This document shows, piece after piece, positions 17,748-25,886 of a DNA stretch of 64,000 bases; within the stretch, counting starts at the first letter, position 1, and every line of letters starts with the position of its first letter. Location of the stretch: the NCBI GenBank assembly GCA_905209085.1, contig CAJLRM010000003.1, forward strand, positions 124,001 to 188,000, read 5' to 3'. A program made the position numbers and the translations under genes. Origin of the DNA: an uncultured Eubacteriales bacterium. GTDB lineage: Bacteria > Bacillota > Clostridia > Christensenellales > Borkfalkiaceae. A model generated the notes under the pieces. That model did not search any database. It saw only the letters and a list, made by a program, of their open reading frames with translations, and was not told where the DNA came from.

Positions 17748-18608
17748 TTATTCGCCGCGGAGGGCGGCGGCGCTCGCGTTGATCAGCTCGCCCGTAATGC
17801 TTTCCTGGCGCTGATGGTTGTATTTTGCCGTCAGTTCTCCCATCAGTTCCTCTCCGTTCTCCGTGGATTGACGCATAGAGGTCATGCGCTTGAAATGAAT
17901 CGCCATAGCGCTGTCCGCAAGGGCGCTGTATATTTCCGCCATGACGTATTGCGACAAAAAATTATCCAGCGCTTCCCGCGTTCTCGGTTCGAATACCGCA
18001 TCGCTCACCGCAGCCCTGCCCGTCCCGTTTTCCGCTTTTTCCGGCAGAAGGACGGGGAGAAGCTTCTTCGCCGTCGGTTCCTGCGCGGAGGGGGCGGGGG
18101 TGCGGGTATAGACGATATAAACCTCTTTGTACTCGCCGCTCGAAAACATTTCCAACATATCGTTGGCGACGGAAATCGCGTCGAAGGCGTGCGGCTCCTG
18201 CGCCATATGGATATAGAAATTGCTCAGGGGGATTCCTTTCTTTTCGTAGTGCTCCCTGGTTTCCTGTCCGAGCGCGAACACTTTGGATACGTCGTGTTCG
18301 GCGATAAACGCATCGGCGAAGTCGAGAATGCGATGATTGAAGTCCCCGCACAGCCCCTTGTCGCCCGCGACGACGAAAAGCGCCGTCTTGCCCTCTTTGC
18401 GGGGCCGAAGAAAGGGGTGCTCCCGCACGGCGTCCTCCGTTTCCACGGCGGCGAGAATATTTCTCAGCTCTTTGAGGTAGCGGTAGCTGTTTTCGCATTT
18501 CTCCTTGGCGCGATAGAGCTTGGAGGTGGCGATCATCTGCATGGCGCGCGTGATCTTCACCGTATCCTCTACGCCCGAGATATGGCGTTTCAGCTCGTGC
18601 GCGTTCAT
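17748..18608 (-). CDS. atpG: ATP synthase F1 gamma subunit
   Basis: The 286-residue central rotor shaft. The N-terminal helix (RHISGVEDTVKITRAMQMIA) and the C-terminal helix (MTSMRQSTENGEELMGELTA...) that form the coiled coil are both recognisable, with the ALFVVAGDKGLCGDFN core between them. The ATG overlaps the atpA stop (ATGA), so the two genes are translationally coupled. Confidence 0.97.
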   Translation of the reverse strand: MNAHELKRHISGVEDTVKITRAMQMIATSKLYRAKEKCENSYRYLKELRNILAAVETEDAVREHPFLRPRKEGKTALFVVAGDKGLCGDFNHRILDFADAFIAEHDVSKVFALGQETREHYEKKGIPLSNFYIHMAQEPHAFDAISVANDMLEMFSSGEYKEVYIVYTRTPAPSAQEPTAKKLLPVLLPEKAENGTGRAAVSDAVFEPRTREALDNFLSQYVMAEIYSALADSAMAIHFKRMTSMRQSTENGEELMGELTAKYNHQRQESITGELINASAAALRGE

Positions 18609-20161
18609 GAGGGACCTCCGCTCTGCAAGGCTTTGCGATCTTCGGCAATGCGCGTTACGTTCCCCTTGTAGACGGCGAGGTATTCTTTGATCAGCTGTTC
18701 GTCCTCGTCGGATAACTGCTGCGTTTCTTCTATTCTCGCGGCGAGTTCGGGATGATTGGCTTCGAGAAAATCGAAATAGCCCTGCATCGTCATATTGACG
18801 TCGCGCACGGCGATGTCGGCAAACAAATCGTTCATCATCACGGTAAGCGCGATGACGGTGTGGCTCATTTCGACGGGGGACGCCTGCGGCTGTTTGAGGA
18901 TCTCCGTCAGCCTCGCGCCCTTGCCGAGAATGGATTTCGTCGAGTCGTCGAGTTCCGCGCCGAATTGACTGAACTGCGCCATTTCGCGGTAGTGAGCGAG
19001 GTCAAGGCGGACTTTGCCGCTGACCTTTTTCATCGCCTTGCACTGCGCGGCGCCTCCCACGCGCGACACGGACAGACCGACGTTGACCGCGGGGCGCACG
19101 CCCGAACGGAACAGTTCGCTTTCAAGATAGATTTGGCCGTCCGTAATGGAGATGACGTTCGTGGGAATATAGGCGGAAATGTCGCCCGCCAGCGTTTCGA
19201 TGATGGGCAGGGCGGTGAGGGAGCCTCCGCCCAATTTATCCGAAAGTCTTGCGCTTCGTTCCAAAAGGCGGGAGTGGATATAGAAAATGTCGCCGGGATA
19301 CGCCTCGCGCCCCGAGGGACGCTTTAAGAGCAGGGAGATGGCGCGATAAGCGACGGCGTGCTTGGAAAGATCGTCGTAGACGATGAGCACGTCCCTGCCC
19401 GAATACATAAATTCTTCCGCGATCGCCGTGCCCGTGTAGGGGGCGATGTATTGAAGGGGCGCGGATTCGCTCGCCGTCGAGCAGACGACGACGGTGTAAT
19501 CGAGCGCACCGTGCTTTTTCAGCGTCTGTACGACGGAATTGACGGCGGCTATCTTTTGTCCGATCGCCACGTATACGCAGACGACGTCCTTGCCCTTTTG
19601 GTTGATGATGGTGTCCACCGCGATGGCGGTCTTGCCCGTCTGCCTGTCGCCGATGATGAGTTCCCGCTGTCCTTTGCCGATGGGGATCATGCTGTCGATC
19701 GCCTTGATGCCCGTCAAGAGGGGACTGTTGACGTTGGCGCGGTCGAAAATGGCGGGCGCGGGGGCTTCGACGGGGCGGTATTTTTTGCTCGTAATGGGTT
19801 TGCCGCCGTCGAGCGGAGTACCCAGGGGATTGACGACGCGCCCCAAGAGCATATCGCCGACGGGCACGCCGATGATTTTGCCCGTCGAGTAGGCGATGTC
19901 GCCTTCGCCGAGCGCATAGGAGTCGGTGAGGAGGATCGCCCCCACCTTATTTTCTTCGAGGTTCATCACCAGCGCGTATTTGTCGCCGCCGACGTAGAGG
20001 AGTTCCCCGTTCTTGACGTTCGGCAGTCCCTCTATCGTGAGTACGCCGTCCCCGCAGGCGACGATTCTGCCCGCGTCGGAGAGGCGGTTTTCGAATTGGA
20101 AGCCGCGGACCTCGGATTTGAGTTCTTCGGCAATCGAGCCGTAAACGCTAATCGTTTCCAT
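18605..20161 (-). CDS. atpA: ATP synthase F1 alpha subunit
   Basis: The 518-residue non-catalytic nucleotide-binding subunit. The P-loop GDRQTGKTAIAVDTI, the ATP synthase alpha/beta signature region (PAVNVGLSVSRVGGAAQ) and the C-terminal helical domain are present. The N-terminal tail is METISVYGSIAEELKSEVRG, of normal length; in other species this tail docks onto the N-terminal domain of delta, which is absent here (see atpH). It overlaps atpH by 14 bases. Confidence 0.98.
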   Translation of the reverse strand: METISVYGSIAEELKSEVRGFQFENRLSDAGRIVACGDGVLTIEGLPNVKNGELLYVGGDKYALVMNLEENKVGAILLTDSYALGEGDIAYSTGKIIGVPVGDMLLGRVVNPLGTPLDGGKPITSKKYRPVEAPAPAIFDRANVNSPLLTGIKAIDSMIPIGKGQRELIIGDRQTGKTAIAVDTIINQKGKDVVCVYVAIGQKIAAVNSVVQTLKKHGALDYTVVVCSTASESAPLQYIAPYTGTAIAEEFMYSGRDVLIVYDDLSKHAVAYRAISLLLKRPSGREAYPGDIFYIHSRLLERSARLSDKLGGGSLTALPIIETLAGDISAYIPTNVISITDGQIYLESELFRSGVRPAVNVGLSVSRVGGAAQCKAMKKVSGKVRLDLAHYREMAQFSQFGAELDDSTKSILGKGARLTEILKQPQASPVEMSHTVIALTVMMNDLFADIAVRDVNMTMQGYFDFLEANHPELAARIEETQQLSDEDEQLIKEYLAVYKGNVTRIAEDRKALQSGGPS

Positions 20162-20543
20162 GGGTAAGCCTTTCCTTGATAGTTTCCAGCTTGGTCTTCA
20201 CCGATCCGTCGTACACCGTCCTGCCGTCGAATACGACGAGCCCGCCGATGAGCGAATCGTCCACGAGATATTCCGCCAAAATGCCGCCCTTGTATTTTTT
20301 ACGGAAGGTGTCTTCCACCTTCTGTTTCTGCGCGGGCGTCAGTTCGAGCGCGGAGATCACCGTCAGCTTGGTGAAGGAGGATTCGTCTTTGCCGTCAAAG
20401 ACGATGAGATTATCCGTCAAAGAGGAATCCGTCCGATATTCGACGGCAACCTTTTCCTTATATTGCGCGTTGAAGGACGCCGCCAGTTTTTGCTGTTCCT
20501 CTTCGGAGAGGGGCGCGGGCGTCGTTACGGTAAGCTTAATCAT
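20148..20543 (-). CDS. atpH: ATP synthase delta subunit, rearranged: two C-terminal domains, no N-terminal domain
   Basis: The position between atpF and atpA and the C-terminal half identify this as delta (OSCP), the clamp between the b stalk and the F1 head. At 131 residues it is far shorter than the usual ~175-180. Residues 59-131 match the family C-terminal domain (DDSLIGGLVVFDGRTVYDGS, then a Lys-rich helix). Residues 3-51 are a second, diverged copy: aligned without gaps at an offset of 56, 20 of 49 positions are identical. The six-helix N-terminal domain that binds the alpha tails is missing. The frame is intact, overlaps both neighbours (8 bases with atpF, 14 with atpA), and no extra reading frame encodes the missing domain. 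Confidence 0.85.
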   Translation of the reverse strand: MIKLTVTTPAPLSEEEQQKLAASFNAQYKEKVAVEYRTDSSLTDNLIVFDGKDESSFTKLTVISALELTPAQKQKVEDTFRKKYKGGILAEYLVDDSLIGGLVVFDGRTVYDGSVKTKLETIKERLTHGND

Positions 20544-21051
20544 TGCCTTCGTCCCATTCCTTTAAGCAGTCGTCGATAATCTTGGCGTTTTCTTCGGGGG
20601 TAATCTCTTTGTCGAGGATTCCCGACGCGATGAGGACGGCCACCTCCGCCACTTCGCCCTTCATGGCGGTGACGGCTTTCACCTTTTCCCGCTTGGCTTC
20701 CTCCTCGGCGTCCGACAATATCTTTTCGGCTCGCCGCTTTGCCTCTTCCAGCGTTGCTTCCGCCTTCTTGGCCGCGTCGGCGTCCGCCTCTTTTTTCTTG
20801 GCGGCGATATCCTGTTCCGCGGAGCCGATCAGCGCCGCATACTCGGTCTTTTTTTCCTCCGCCTCTTTCATCTTTTCGTTGTGTTCTTTTTCCTGATTTT
20901 CTATCTCTTCGCGGCGGGCGTGTACGAAACGAATGACGGGCTTATAGATAAGACCTCCCGCGATAGCGACGAGAATGGCGAAATTGAGGAGATGGAGGAG
21001 AATATCCTTCCAATCCAGTCCCAAAATCCCCGCAAGTAAGCTGTTTGACAT
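20536..21051 (-). CDS. atpF: ATP synthase Fo b subunit
   Basis: A 171-residue peripheral-stalk protein. One N-terminal membrane helix (residues ~15-38, LLHLLNFAILVAIAGGLIY) is followed by a long charged helix rich in Glu, Lys and Ala that forms the right-handed coiled-coil dimer. The C-terminus (KEITPEENAKIIDDCLKEW) is the delta-binding end. It overlaps atpH by 8 bases and follows atpE by 15 bases. Confidence 0.95.
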   Translation of the reverse strand: MSNSLLAGILGLDWKDILLHLLNFAILVAIAGGLIYKPVIRFVHARREEIENQEKEHNEKMKEAEEKKTEYAALIGSAEQDIAAKKKEADADAAKKAEATLEEAKRRAEKILSDAEEEAKREKVKAVTAMKGEVAEVAVLIASGILDKEITPEENAKIIDDCLKEWDEGND

Positions 21052-21066
21052 ATTTCACCTCGCTGA

Positions 21067-21318
21067 TTAAAGGACAAAAATGACGAAAATTACCACCAGC
21101 AGCGCGTATATGATACAGGTTTCGAGGAAGACAAGACCGATCATGAGCGTCTTAAAGAGCTTTTTTTCCGATTCGGGCTGACGGGCGATGCCTTCGAGCG
21201 CTTTGGAAACGGCGATGCCCATGCCGATGGCGGCCGCGCCTGCGACGAGGATGGCGATCGCCGCTGCGATGGCCTTTGCTCCTATGTCTGTCATTGCGAG
21301 TAATGCTAACGTATTCAT
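21067..21318 (-). CDS. atpE: ATP synthase Fo c subunit (proteolipid ring)
   Basis: An 83-residue double-helix hairpin forming the rotor ring. Helix 1 has AILVAGAAAIGMGIAVSKA, the loop is LEGIARQPE, and helix 2 carries the ion-binding Glu66 in GLVFLETCIIYALL. Thr67 and Tyr71 stand where Na+-dependent rings have Ser and Tyr. However, the helix-1 Gln typical of Na+ binding is Met33 here, so proton coupling is more likely. The frame is open 50 codons further upstream, but AAGGAGA precedes this ATG and the protein starts normally. Confidence 0.95.
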   Translation of the reverse strand: MNTLALLAMTDIGAKAIAAAIAILVAGAAAIGMGIAVSKALEGIARQPESEKKLFKTLMIGLVFLETCIIYALLVVIFVIFVL

Positions 21319-21471
21319 AAGTATTTTCTCCTTAAATAATATTTGATATTGCGTATCGGCGGAAGTTTCCGCCCCGATAGTTGCCCCGGCAAACTGTTTT
21401 GCGGGAATTTTTGTCCCGCATTGGTCCGTCTGAAAACCTGTCCCGCCGAAACATCTCGACGGTCGCAAGTC

Positions 21472-22248
21472 TTAAACGTGTTTGATTTCCGCGTTTAAAG
21501 TTCCCCGTTTCCCGCGCCGCTTGTTTTTCTTTTCGAGATCGGCGCCCGTCAGCACCCGATCCTCGCTCGCCTCCCCGTAAAATATCGCCGTAAGCAGGGT
21601 ATAGACGTAGGATTGAATGACGGCGTGGAAGAGGGTGAAGATGACGCCCACGATTACGGGAATGCCGATGGAGAGCGCGATGTAATGATACACCAGCGCG
21701 GTCATCAGGAGTCCGCCGATCATGCTCCCGAACAGACGGAAACTGATGGAAAGCAGCAGAGAGAAGTCTTTGAGGACGCTGCCGGCGCCGCGCAGCTTGT
21801 TAAAGCGGATGCCGCCGAACAGCATGATGCCGTAAGCGGTGACGGCGAGGGCGATACAGGCGTTCAGATCCACCAAAATAGCGCGGATGCCGAGGATCTC
21901 GCACAGCGTTCCCAGCCCGATATACACCCAGCTGGCGAAGGAAAACGCCCCCAAAAAGAGCTGGCTTTTCGAGCTGTTGTCCTTGACCAAGCCCTCGACC
22001 ATTTCGCACGCCTTTTCCAGAACGGCCTGAAACCCGCCGGGGACTTTTTTAAATCTCGGGAAAATAAGGAAGCGAAACGCGAGCGCGAAGACGAGGACGA
22101 GGAGAGTCAAGTAAAACGCGGTTTTAAAACTCGGATTGACCATCAGCACATTTCCGAACAGGCTCCCGAAAAGGGGCACAGGCTCGGGCAGGAATTCTTC
22201 CCGCATCACGTCGCTTACGCTGCCCGCAAGCAGCAAAGATAAGTTCAT
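21472..22248 (-). CDS. atpB: ATP synthase Fo a subunit
   Basis: The 258-residue membrane subunit forming the ion half-channels. The essential arginine is visible in LLSISFRLFGSMIGG, and the last helices (FHAVIQSYVYTLLTAIF) carry the conserved Gln. The C-terminal tail is basic. The start at 22248 is fixed by AAGGAGG upstream and by an ATGA overlap with the stop of the upstream DUF1275 gene. A 153-base gap separates it from atpE. Confidence 0.95.
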   Translation of the reverse strand: MNLSLLLAGSVSDVMREEFLPEPVPLFGSLFGNVLMVNPSFKTAFYLTLLVLVFALAFRFLIFPRFKKVPGGFQAVLEKACEMVEGLVKDNSSKSQLFLGAFSFASWVYIGLGTLCEILGIRAILVDLNACIALAVTAYGIMLFGGIRFNKLRGAGSVLKDFSLLLSISFRLFGSMIGGLLMTALVYHYIALSIGIPVIVGVIFTLFHAVIQSYVYTLLTAIFYGEASEDRVLTGADLEKKNKRRGKRGTLNAEIKHV

Positions 22249-23012
22249 AATACCTCCTTTTCCGTTTCTTCCGCGTTTTTGTCGTTTAAAGCGGAACGCG
22301 CTTCCTTTCGGCGTATAGCGAGCACCCACAGCAGGAGCGCTGCGAAGAGAGCGGAAATAAATAAAATCGCATATTGCATCGCCCAATCGGTGAGGAAATA
22401 TCCCGCCGCGACGCCGCAGAGAAAACAGGCGATCAGGAGCAGATATTTTCCCGCTTTTTTAAGCGAAACTTTGTCCTTGTCCGCGGCGGCGGAAAAGAGA
22501 TGTCCGCTCAAAAGCCGCAGGTTGTTCGTGCAGAATACCGTGGAGAGGGGAACGCCGTTCATGTCCCGAAACGCATGATATTGCAGCGCCGCCACCGACG
22601 AGATCAGCGCGTTCGGCAGTACGGTGGGGAAAGAAACGGGGATACCTCCCACGACGGTCAACAGTAGGATTTCCGCCGCCAGGATGCCGCAGTGGTAGAG
22701 AAAACGCTCGGTGTCGTCGGGCATACCTTTGCGCCGGGCCTTTCTTTTCGCCAGGCGGTAAACGGCTTCTCCGACGAAATTGGCGAGGATAAAAAAGGCG
22801 ACGGGCACGAGATATCGCAAAGCGTTTAAGCCTTCCCCGCCCGCAAGCCCTATCGTCATTAAAATCAGATTTCCCGTCTGCGCGTTGCAAAAGACTTTAC
22901 CCCGCGCCACATAGGTGTAGGCGTCGAAAAATCCGCCCGCAAACCCCAGAATCAGCACGGCGAACGGACGGGTGAAAATGTCGGGTTTTTTGAAGATTGC
23001 CTTTTCTTCCAT
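22245..23012 (-). CDS. DUF1275 (YoaK-like) integral membrane protein at the head of the atp operon
   Basis: A 255-residue protein with about six hydrophobic helices, matching the DUF1275/YoaK family (FAGGFFDAYTYVARGKVFCNAQTGNLILM is the recognisable N-terminal region, described here as FAGGFFDAY then NAQTGN). The family has no established biochemical role. Its stop overlaps the atpB start (ATGA), so it is the first gene of the ATP synthase operon, where Firmicutes usually have atpI (Fo assembly factor). Whether it serves Fo assembly or is merely co-transcribed is unknown. A promoter lies 70 bases upstream. Confidence 0.85.
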   Translation of the reverse strand: MEEKAIFKKPDIFTRPFAVLILGFAGGFFDAYTYVARGKVFCNAQTGNLILMTIGLAGGEGLNALRYLVPVAFFILANFVGEAVYRLAKRKARRKGMPDDTERFLYHCGILAAEILLLTVVGGIPVSFPTVLPNALISSVAALQYHAFRDMNGVPLSTVFCTNNLRLLSGHLFSAAADKDKVSLKKAGKYLLLIACFLCGVAAGYFLTDWAMQYAILFISALFAALLLWVLAIRRKEARSALNDKNAEETEKEVL

Positions 23013-23081
23013 ATTCTTATATATGACTCCGCAAAAAATTTTGCCCTGAAAAAGACGGCGCCCCTCATTTCCCTCGCGGGT

Positions 23082-23110
23082 ATTATACCCCTTTTTTCTC
23101 GTTTTGTAAA
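23082..23110 (-). promoter_or_regulatory. Promoter of the DUF1275-atp operon
   Basis: On the minus strand, TTTACA (23110-23105), a 17-bp spacer and a perfect TATAAT (23087-23082). The leader before the DUF1275 start would be about 60 bases. Confidence 0.75.
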
Positions 23111-23123
23111 ATGGATTAAAGGG

Positions 23124-23138
23124 TGATATAATATATCA
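23124..23138. promoter_or_regulatory. Perfect palindrome, candidate LysR-type operator
   Basis: TGATATA-A-TATATCA is a 15-base perfect inverted repeat with the T-N11-A spacing favoured by LysR regulators. It lies 14 bp upstream of the atp -35 box and 41 bp upstream of the -35 box of the divergent LysR gene. Binding by that regulator is inferred. Confidence 0.5.
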
Positions 23139-23178
23139 AAAAATTATATCTGTCATATCATAAACGTATCGTAAAGAC

Positions 23179-23208
23179 TTGACAGAAAACTCGCCGCGGC
23201 GGTATACT
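23179..23208 (+). promoter_or_regulatory. Promoter of the LysR-type regulator gene
   Basis: TTGACA (23179-23184), an 18-bp spacer and TATACT (23203-23208). Predicted leader of about 30 bases. Confidence 0.75.
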
Positions 23209-23244
23209 GGTATGGGACGAAAAGAAGGGAGGGACGAGGGCTTT

Positions 23245-24138
23245 ATGCTAACAAGTTTGGACTATTATAGGATTTTTTATTATGTGGCGAAATATCGGAA
23301 TTTCACGCGCGCGGCGGACGTGCTGCTGACTAGCCAGCCGACGGTGACGAGGACGGTGAAGAATCTCGAAAACGATCTCGGCTGCCGCCTGTTCGTGCGC
23401 AATAAACGCGGGGTGACGCTGACGTCGGAGGGCGAACTTCTGTATTCTTATATCGCGCCCGCGTACGAGCGGATTTTAAAGGGAGAGGAAAAGCTGGGCG
23501 GCAAAATCTCTCTGAGCGGCGGCTGCGTGTACGTCAGCGCCACGGAAACCTCGCTGCACTGCTTTCTCTTGGAGAAGTTAGGGCTTTTTCACGACTATCA
23601 CCCGCAGGTGCGTTTGCGCGTCACGAACGTTTCCACCTCGCAGGCGATCGAAAACGTGGTCAGCGGCAGATCGGATCTTGCCTTTGTCGCTTCTCCCTTC
23701 GAAATTCCCTCCCCGTTAAAACAGATGCCGCTCAAACCCTTTCAGGATATATTGGTGGGCAACGCCAGTTATCACGAACTGTCGCGCGGCGCTTACGAAC
23801 TCAAAGACCTCGGCAAATACCCGCTCATTTCCAGCAGCCGCAACGCGTCTACGACGTATATGTTCTATCAGGGCGTCTACGCGGACGCAGGATTGGAATT
23901 TCATCCCGAGATCGAACTGAATACCGCAGATCTCATCATCCCTTTTATCCGCCGCAACCTCGGCGTGGGGTTTGTGCCCGAGGAATTGGCGCTGCCCGCG
24001 CTGAAAGCGGGAGAAATCGTAAAAATTAAACTGAAAACGGTCATTCCCGCCCGCTGGATCTCCGTCGTCTATAATCCGCATTATCCTCTCTCCGTCGCCG
24101 CGAAAGAACTTCTCGGCGTGGTGAAGACGGGCAAGTGA
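23245..24138 (+). CDS. LysR-family transcriptional regulator
   Basis: A 297-residue regulator. The winged HTH is at residues ~1-60 (YYVAKYRNFTRAADV, LLTSQPTVTRTVKNLE), and the periplasmic-binding-like effector domain covers ~90-290. The effector is unknown. It is divergent from the DUF1275-atp operon with a palindrome between the promoters, which suggests control of that operon and of itself. The start at 23245 is the usual family start (MLTSLDYYRIF); the frame is open 22 codons further upstream but those codons overlap the promoter. Confidence 0.88.
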   Translation: MLTSLDYYRIFYYVAKYRNFTRAADVLLTSQPTVTRTVKNLENDLGCRLFVRNKRGVTLTSEGELLYSYIAPAYERILKGEEKLGGKISLSGGCVYVSATETSLHCFLLEKLGLFHDYHPQVRLRVTNVSTSQAIENVVSGRSDLAFVASPFEIPSPLKQMPLKPFQDILVGNASYHELSRGAYELKDLGKYPLISSSRNASTTYMFYQGVYADAGLEFHPEIELNTADLIIPFIRRNLGVGFVPEELALPALKAGEIVKIKLKTVIPARWISVVYNPHYPLSVAAKELLGVVKTGK

Positions 24139-24280
24139 AATTTTCGGAAGAAACGCTTTGAAAAGGAAGTACAAAATGCACTATATATATGGAAGGAAAA
24201 AACGATATAAAGAAATCTCGATACCTTCGGGGCGGACTGTCCAATCGTAAGGATATCCGAGCCTCTATGGAAAGAACGAA

Positions 24281-24314
24281 AGGGAGCCGAGAAAAATCGG
24301 CTCCCTTCTTTTTT
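24281..24314 (+). terminator. Intrinsic terminator downstream of the LysR gene
   Basis: A 10-bp stem (AGGGAGCCGA / TCGGCTCCCT, loop of six) followed by TCTTTTTTGG. It lies 142 bases after the LysR stop. Confidence 0.85.
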
Positions 24315-24897
24315 GGAAAGAGCATCCTTTTTATAGCCGAAAACGCTTAAAGCCGAGTTGTCCCGCCTCTGTACGTTTTCCCGCGCCTTTATATTTTTTC
24401 CCGCAATTCCCTTTTTCGGTAGGTTTCTATTTTTTCTCTCCCAATTCTTTTTGCCTCTTGTACTCTGTTCGTCAAACCGTTTTATTTCAATAATTATTTG
24501 CCGTTGCGCCGGCAGCGATCGCAGACTAAAATCGTATTTCCTCGTTATCTTCCGCCTGCCCGCTTTCTTTCGCTCAATATACGCAGATTCTTCGCAATCA
24601 CCGACCTCGCTCCTTATACCTTTTAGCTTTCTCCTTTCCCGTACCGCGTCGGCACTTCTAATTTTTTCATCCTTTTTAACGCGCGCCGTCACTTTTTTCT
24701 CTATTCTCGCAGTGGCGAAGAAAGATGGGAAAAACGCAACTATAAAAAGGCGGAACGAAAAGGAAAAAATCGTTCGCGAAACTTTTTTACAAATATACTA
24801 AATTATTTTTCGGTAAATTTCCATATTTTGGTATTATATTACCTAATTTATATTCGGTTATACTTAAATCATAATATTAAAATCAGGGGTAAAAGAA
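24315..24897. other. Pyrimidine-rich intergenic spacer at the edge of the AT-rich island
   Basis: About 580 bases. From about 24350 to 24720 the plus strand is dominated by T and C. A long minus-strand frame exists here but its product is low-complexity Lys/Arg/Ser, without a ribosome binding site. From about 24790 the sequence turns AT-rich and holds -10-like elements (TATATT, TTATACT) ahead of the XRE gene; no convincing -35 box was found. Confidence 0.55.
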
Positions 24898-25221
24898 ATG
24901 GACGACGTATTAAAAAAGATCGATAAGCTGAGAAGAGAGAAAAATCTGTCTGTTTTTAAGTTGACCGCCTTATCAGACCTTTCGGAAAACACGATTTACA
25001 ATTGGTATCGAAAGGGAAGCTCGCCGACGCTGTATGCGTTGAGGTCGGTTTGTAACGTATTAAACGTGAGTATGTCGGGAGTTTTTGCGGAAAATACGCA
25101 GGAGCATCTTTCTGCGCAGGAAGAAACTTTGTTGCTCTCTTTTGAGGAGTTAGACGACTATCAGAAGGAACTTTGTCTGAATTTGGTAAAAGAATTGGCA
25201 AAAAAAGTAAAAATATCCTGA
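24898..25221 (+). CDS. XRE-family (Cro/CI-type) transcriptional regulator
   Basis: A 107-residue protein. The N-terminal helix-turn-helix spans residues ~5-62 (LRREKNLSVFKLTALSDLSE..TIYNWYRKG, ending VLNVSMSGVF). The C-terminal ~40 residues are a Leu/Glu/Lys-rich helix likely to dimerise. AGGGG precedes the ATG. It is first in an AT-rich cluster with a sigma factor, a secreted peptidase-like protein and an anti-sigma-like protein, so I infer a local repressor. The gap to the sigma gene is 68 bases and carries a separate promoter. Confidence 0.85.
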   Translation: MDDVLKKIDKLRREKNLSVFKLTALSDLSENTIYNWYRKGSSPTLYALRSVCNVLNVSMSGVFAENTQEHLSAQEETLLLSFEELDDYQKELCLNLVKELAKKVKIS

Positions 25222-25239
25222 TTTTAGGGGAAATATGAA

Positions 25240-25268
25240 TTGATTTTATATTTTATTTTTGCTATAAT
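25240..25268 (+). promoter_or_regulatory. Promoter of the sigma-factor gene
   Basis: TTGATT (25240-25245), a 17-bp spacer and TATAAT (25263-25268), 21 bases before the ATG. Confidence 0.8.
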
Positions 25269-25289
25269 GTAATCAAAGAGGGTTCTCCA

Positions 25290-25838
25290 ATGTCAATTTT
25301 ACGAAATGAAGTCAATAAAATATTGAAAGGGATAAAAGAGGGAGATGTTTCCAAGCAACAGGAACTGATCGAGTCTACTTGCAACTTCCTGAAAGTTATC
25401 TCCTACAAATATTTGTATAACAAGGATGACGTTGAGGATGTTGTCATGGAAGCCTACATGAAAGTATACCGAAGCATAGACTCCTGTGATTTAAGTTTAG
25501 ACGGTTACAATTGGATTTGTAAGATCGTCGAAAACACCGCTTACGATTTTAACGCGGAGTATGCGAAAAATCATAAAGTGGAGAAAGTTTTGGTTGTCAC
25601 GGAAGACTTCACCGATATTGAAGGCGCGATTGCGGATAAAGACGAAGTGCTCAGAATCATGAAGGTCCTGCCGCTGATGGATCAGCGTTTGCTGTATCTG
25701 AAATTTTGGAAAAATATGTCGTATGCGGAAATTGCGGAACATTTGTCTATGAAGAAATCGAACGTACATAAACGGATTCAAAAAATTCTTAAAGAAATTT
25801 ATAAAAAGTTTGGAAAACCGGTGGACGATATCGAATAA
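25290..25838 (+). CDS. RNA polymerase sigma-70 family factor (ECF-like)
   Basis: A 182-residue sigma factor with only regions 2 and 4, as in extracytoplasmic-function (ECF) types. Region 2 lies around residues 20-95 (YNKDDVEDVVMEAYMKVYRSI). Region 4 lies around 125-175 (LPLMDQRLLYLKFWKNMSYA, AEHLSMKKSNVHKRIQKIL) with a clear helix-turn-helix. AGAGGG precedes the ATG. The downstream neighbours, a secreted peptidase-like protein and a single-pass membrane protein, fit a sigma / anti-sigma signalling unit. The promoters it recognises are unknown; candidate repeats lie directly downstream (25841-25886). Confidence 0.85.
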   Translation: MSILRNEVNKILKGIKEGDVSKQQELIESTCNFLKVISYKYLYNKDDVEDVVMEAYMKVYRSIDSCDLSLDGYNWICKIVENTAYDFNAEYAKNHKVEKVLVVTEDFTDIEGAIADKDEVLRIMKVLPLMDQRLLYLKFWKNMSYAEIAEHLSMKKSNVHKRIQKILKEIYKKFGKPVDDIE

Positions 25839-25840
25839 AA

Positions 25841-25886
25841 GGGAGTATATATAATAGAAAATATATCCCGGGAGTAAAGATATAAC
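25841..25886 (+). promoter_or_regulatory. Tandem GGGAGTA repeats upstream of the peptidase gene, candidate sigma-dependent promoter
   Basis: GGGAGTA followed by an AT-rich TATAA occurs at 25841 and again at 25870, 29 bases apart, in the 63-base gap after the sigma gene. The first copy also pairs with ATATATCCC at 25861-25869 to form an imperfect hairpin. The motif was not noticed elsewhere in the window. Recognition by the adjacent sigma factor is inference. Confidence 0.35.

Noticed and set aside
24081..24692. 203-codon minus-strand frame in the pyrimidine-rich spacer
   Set aside because: The product is low-complexity Lys/Arg/Ser, it overlaps the LysR gene and its terminator, and has no ribosome binding site.
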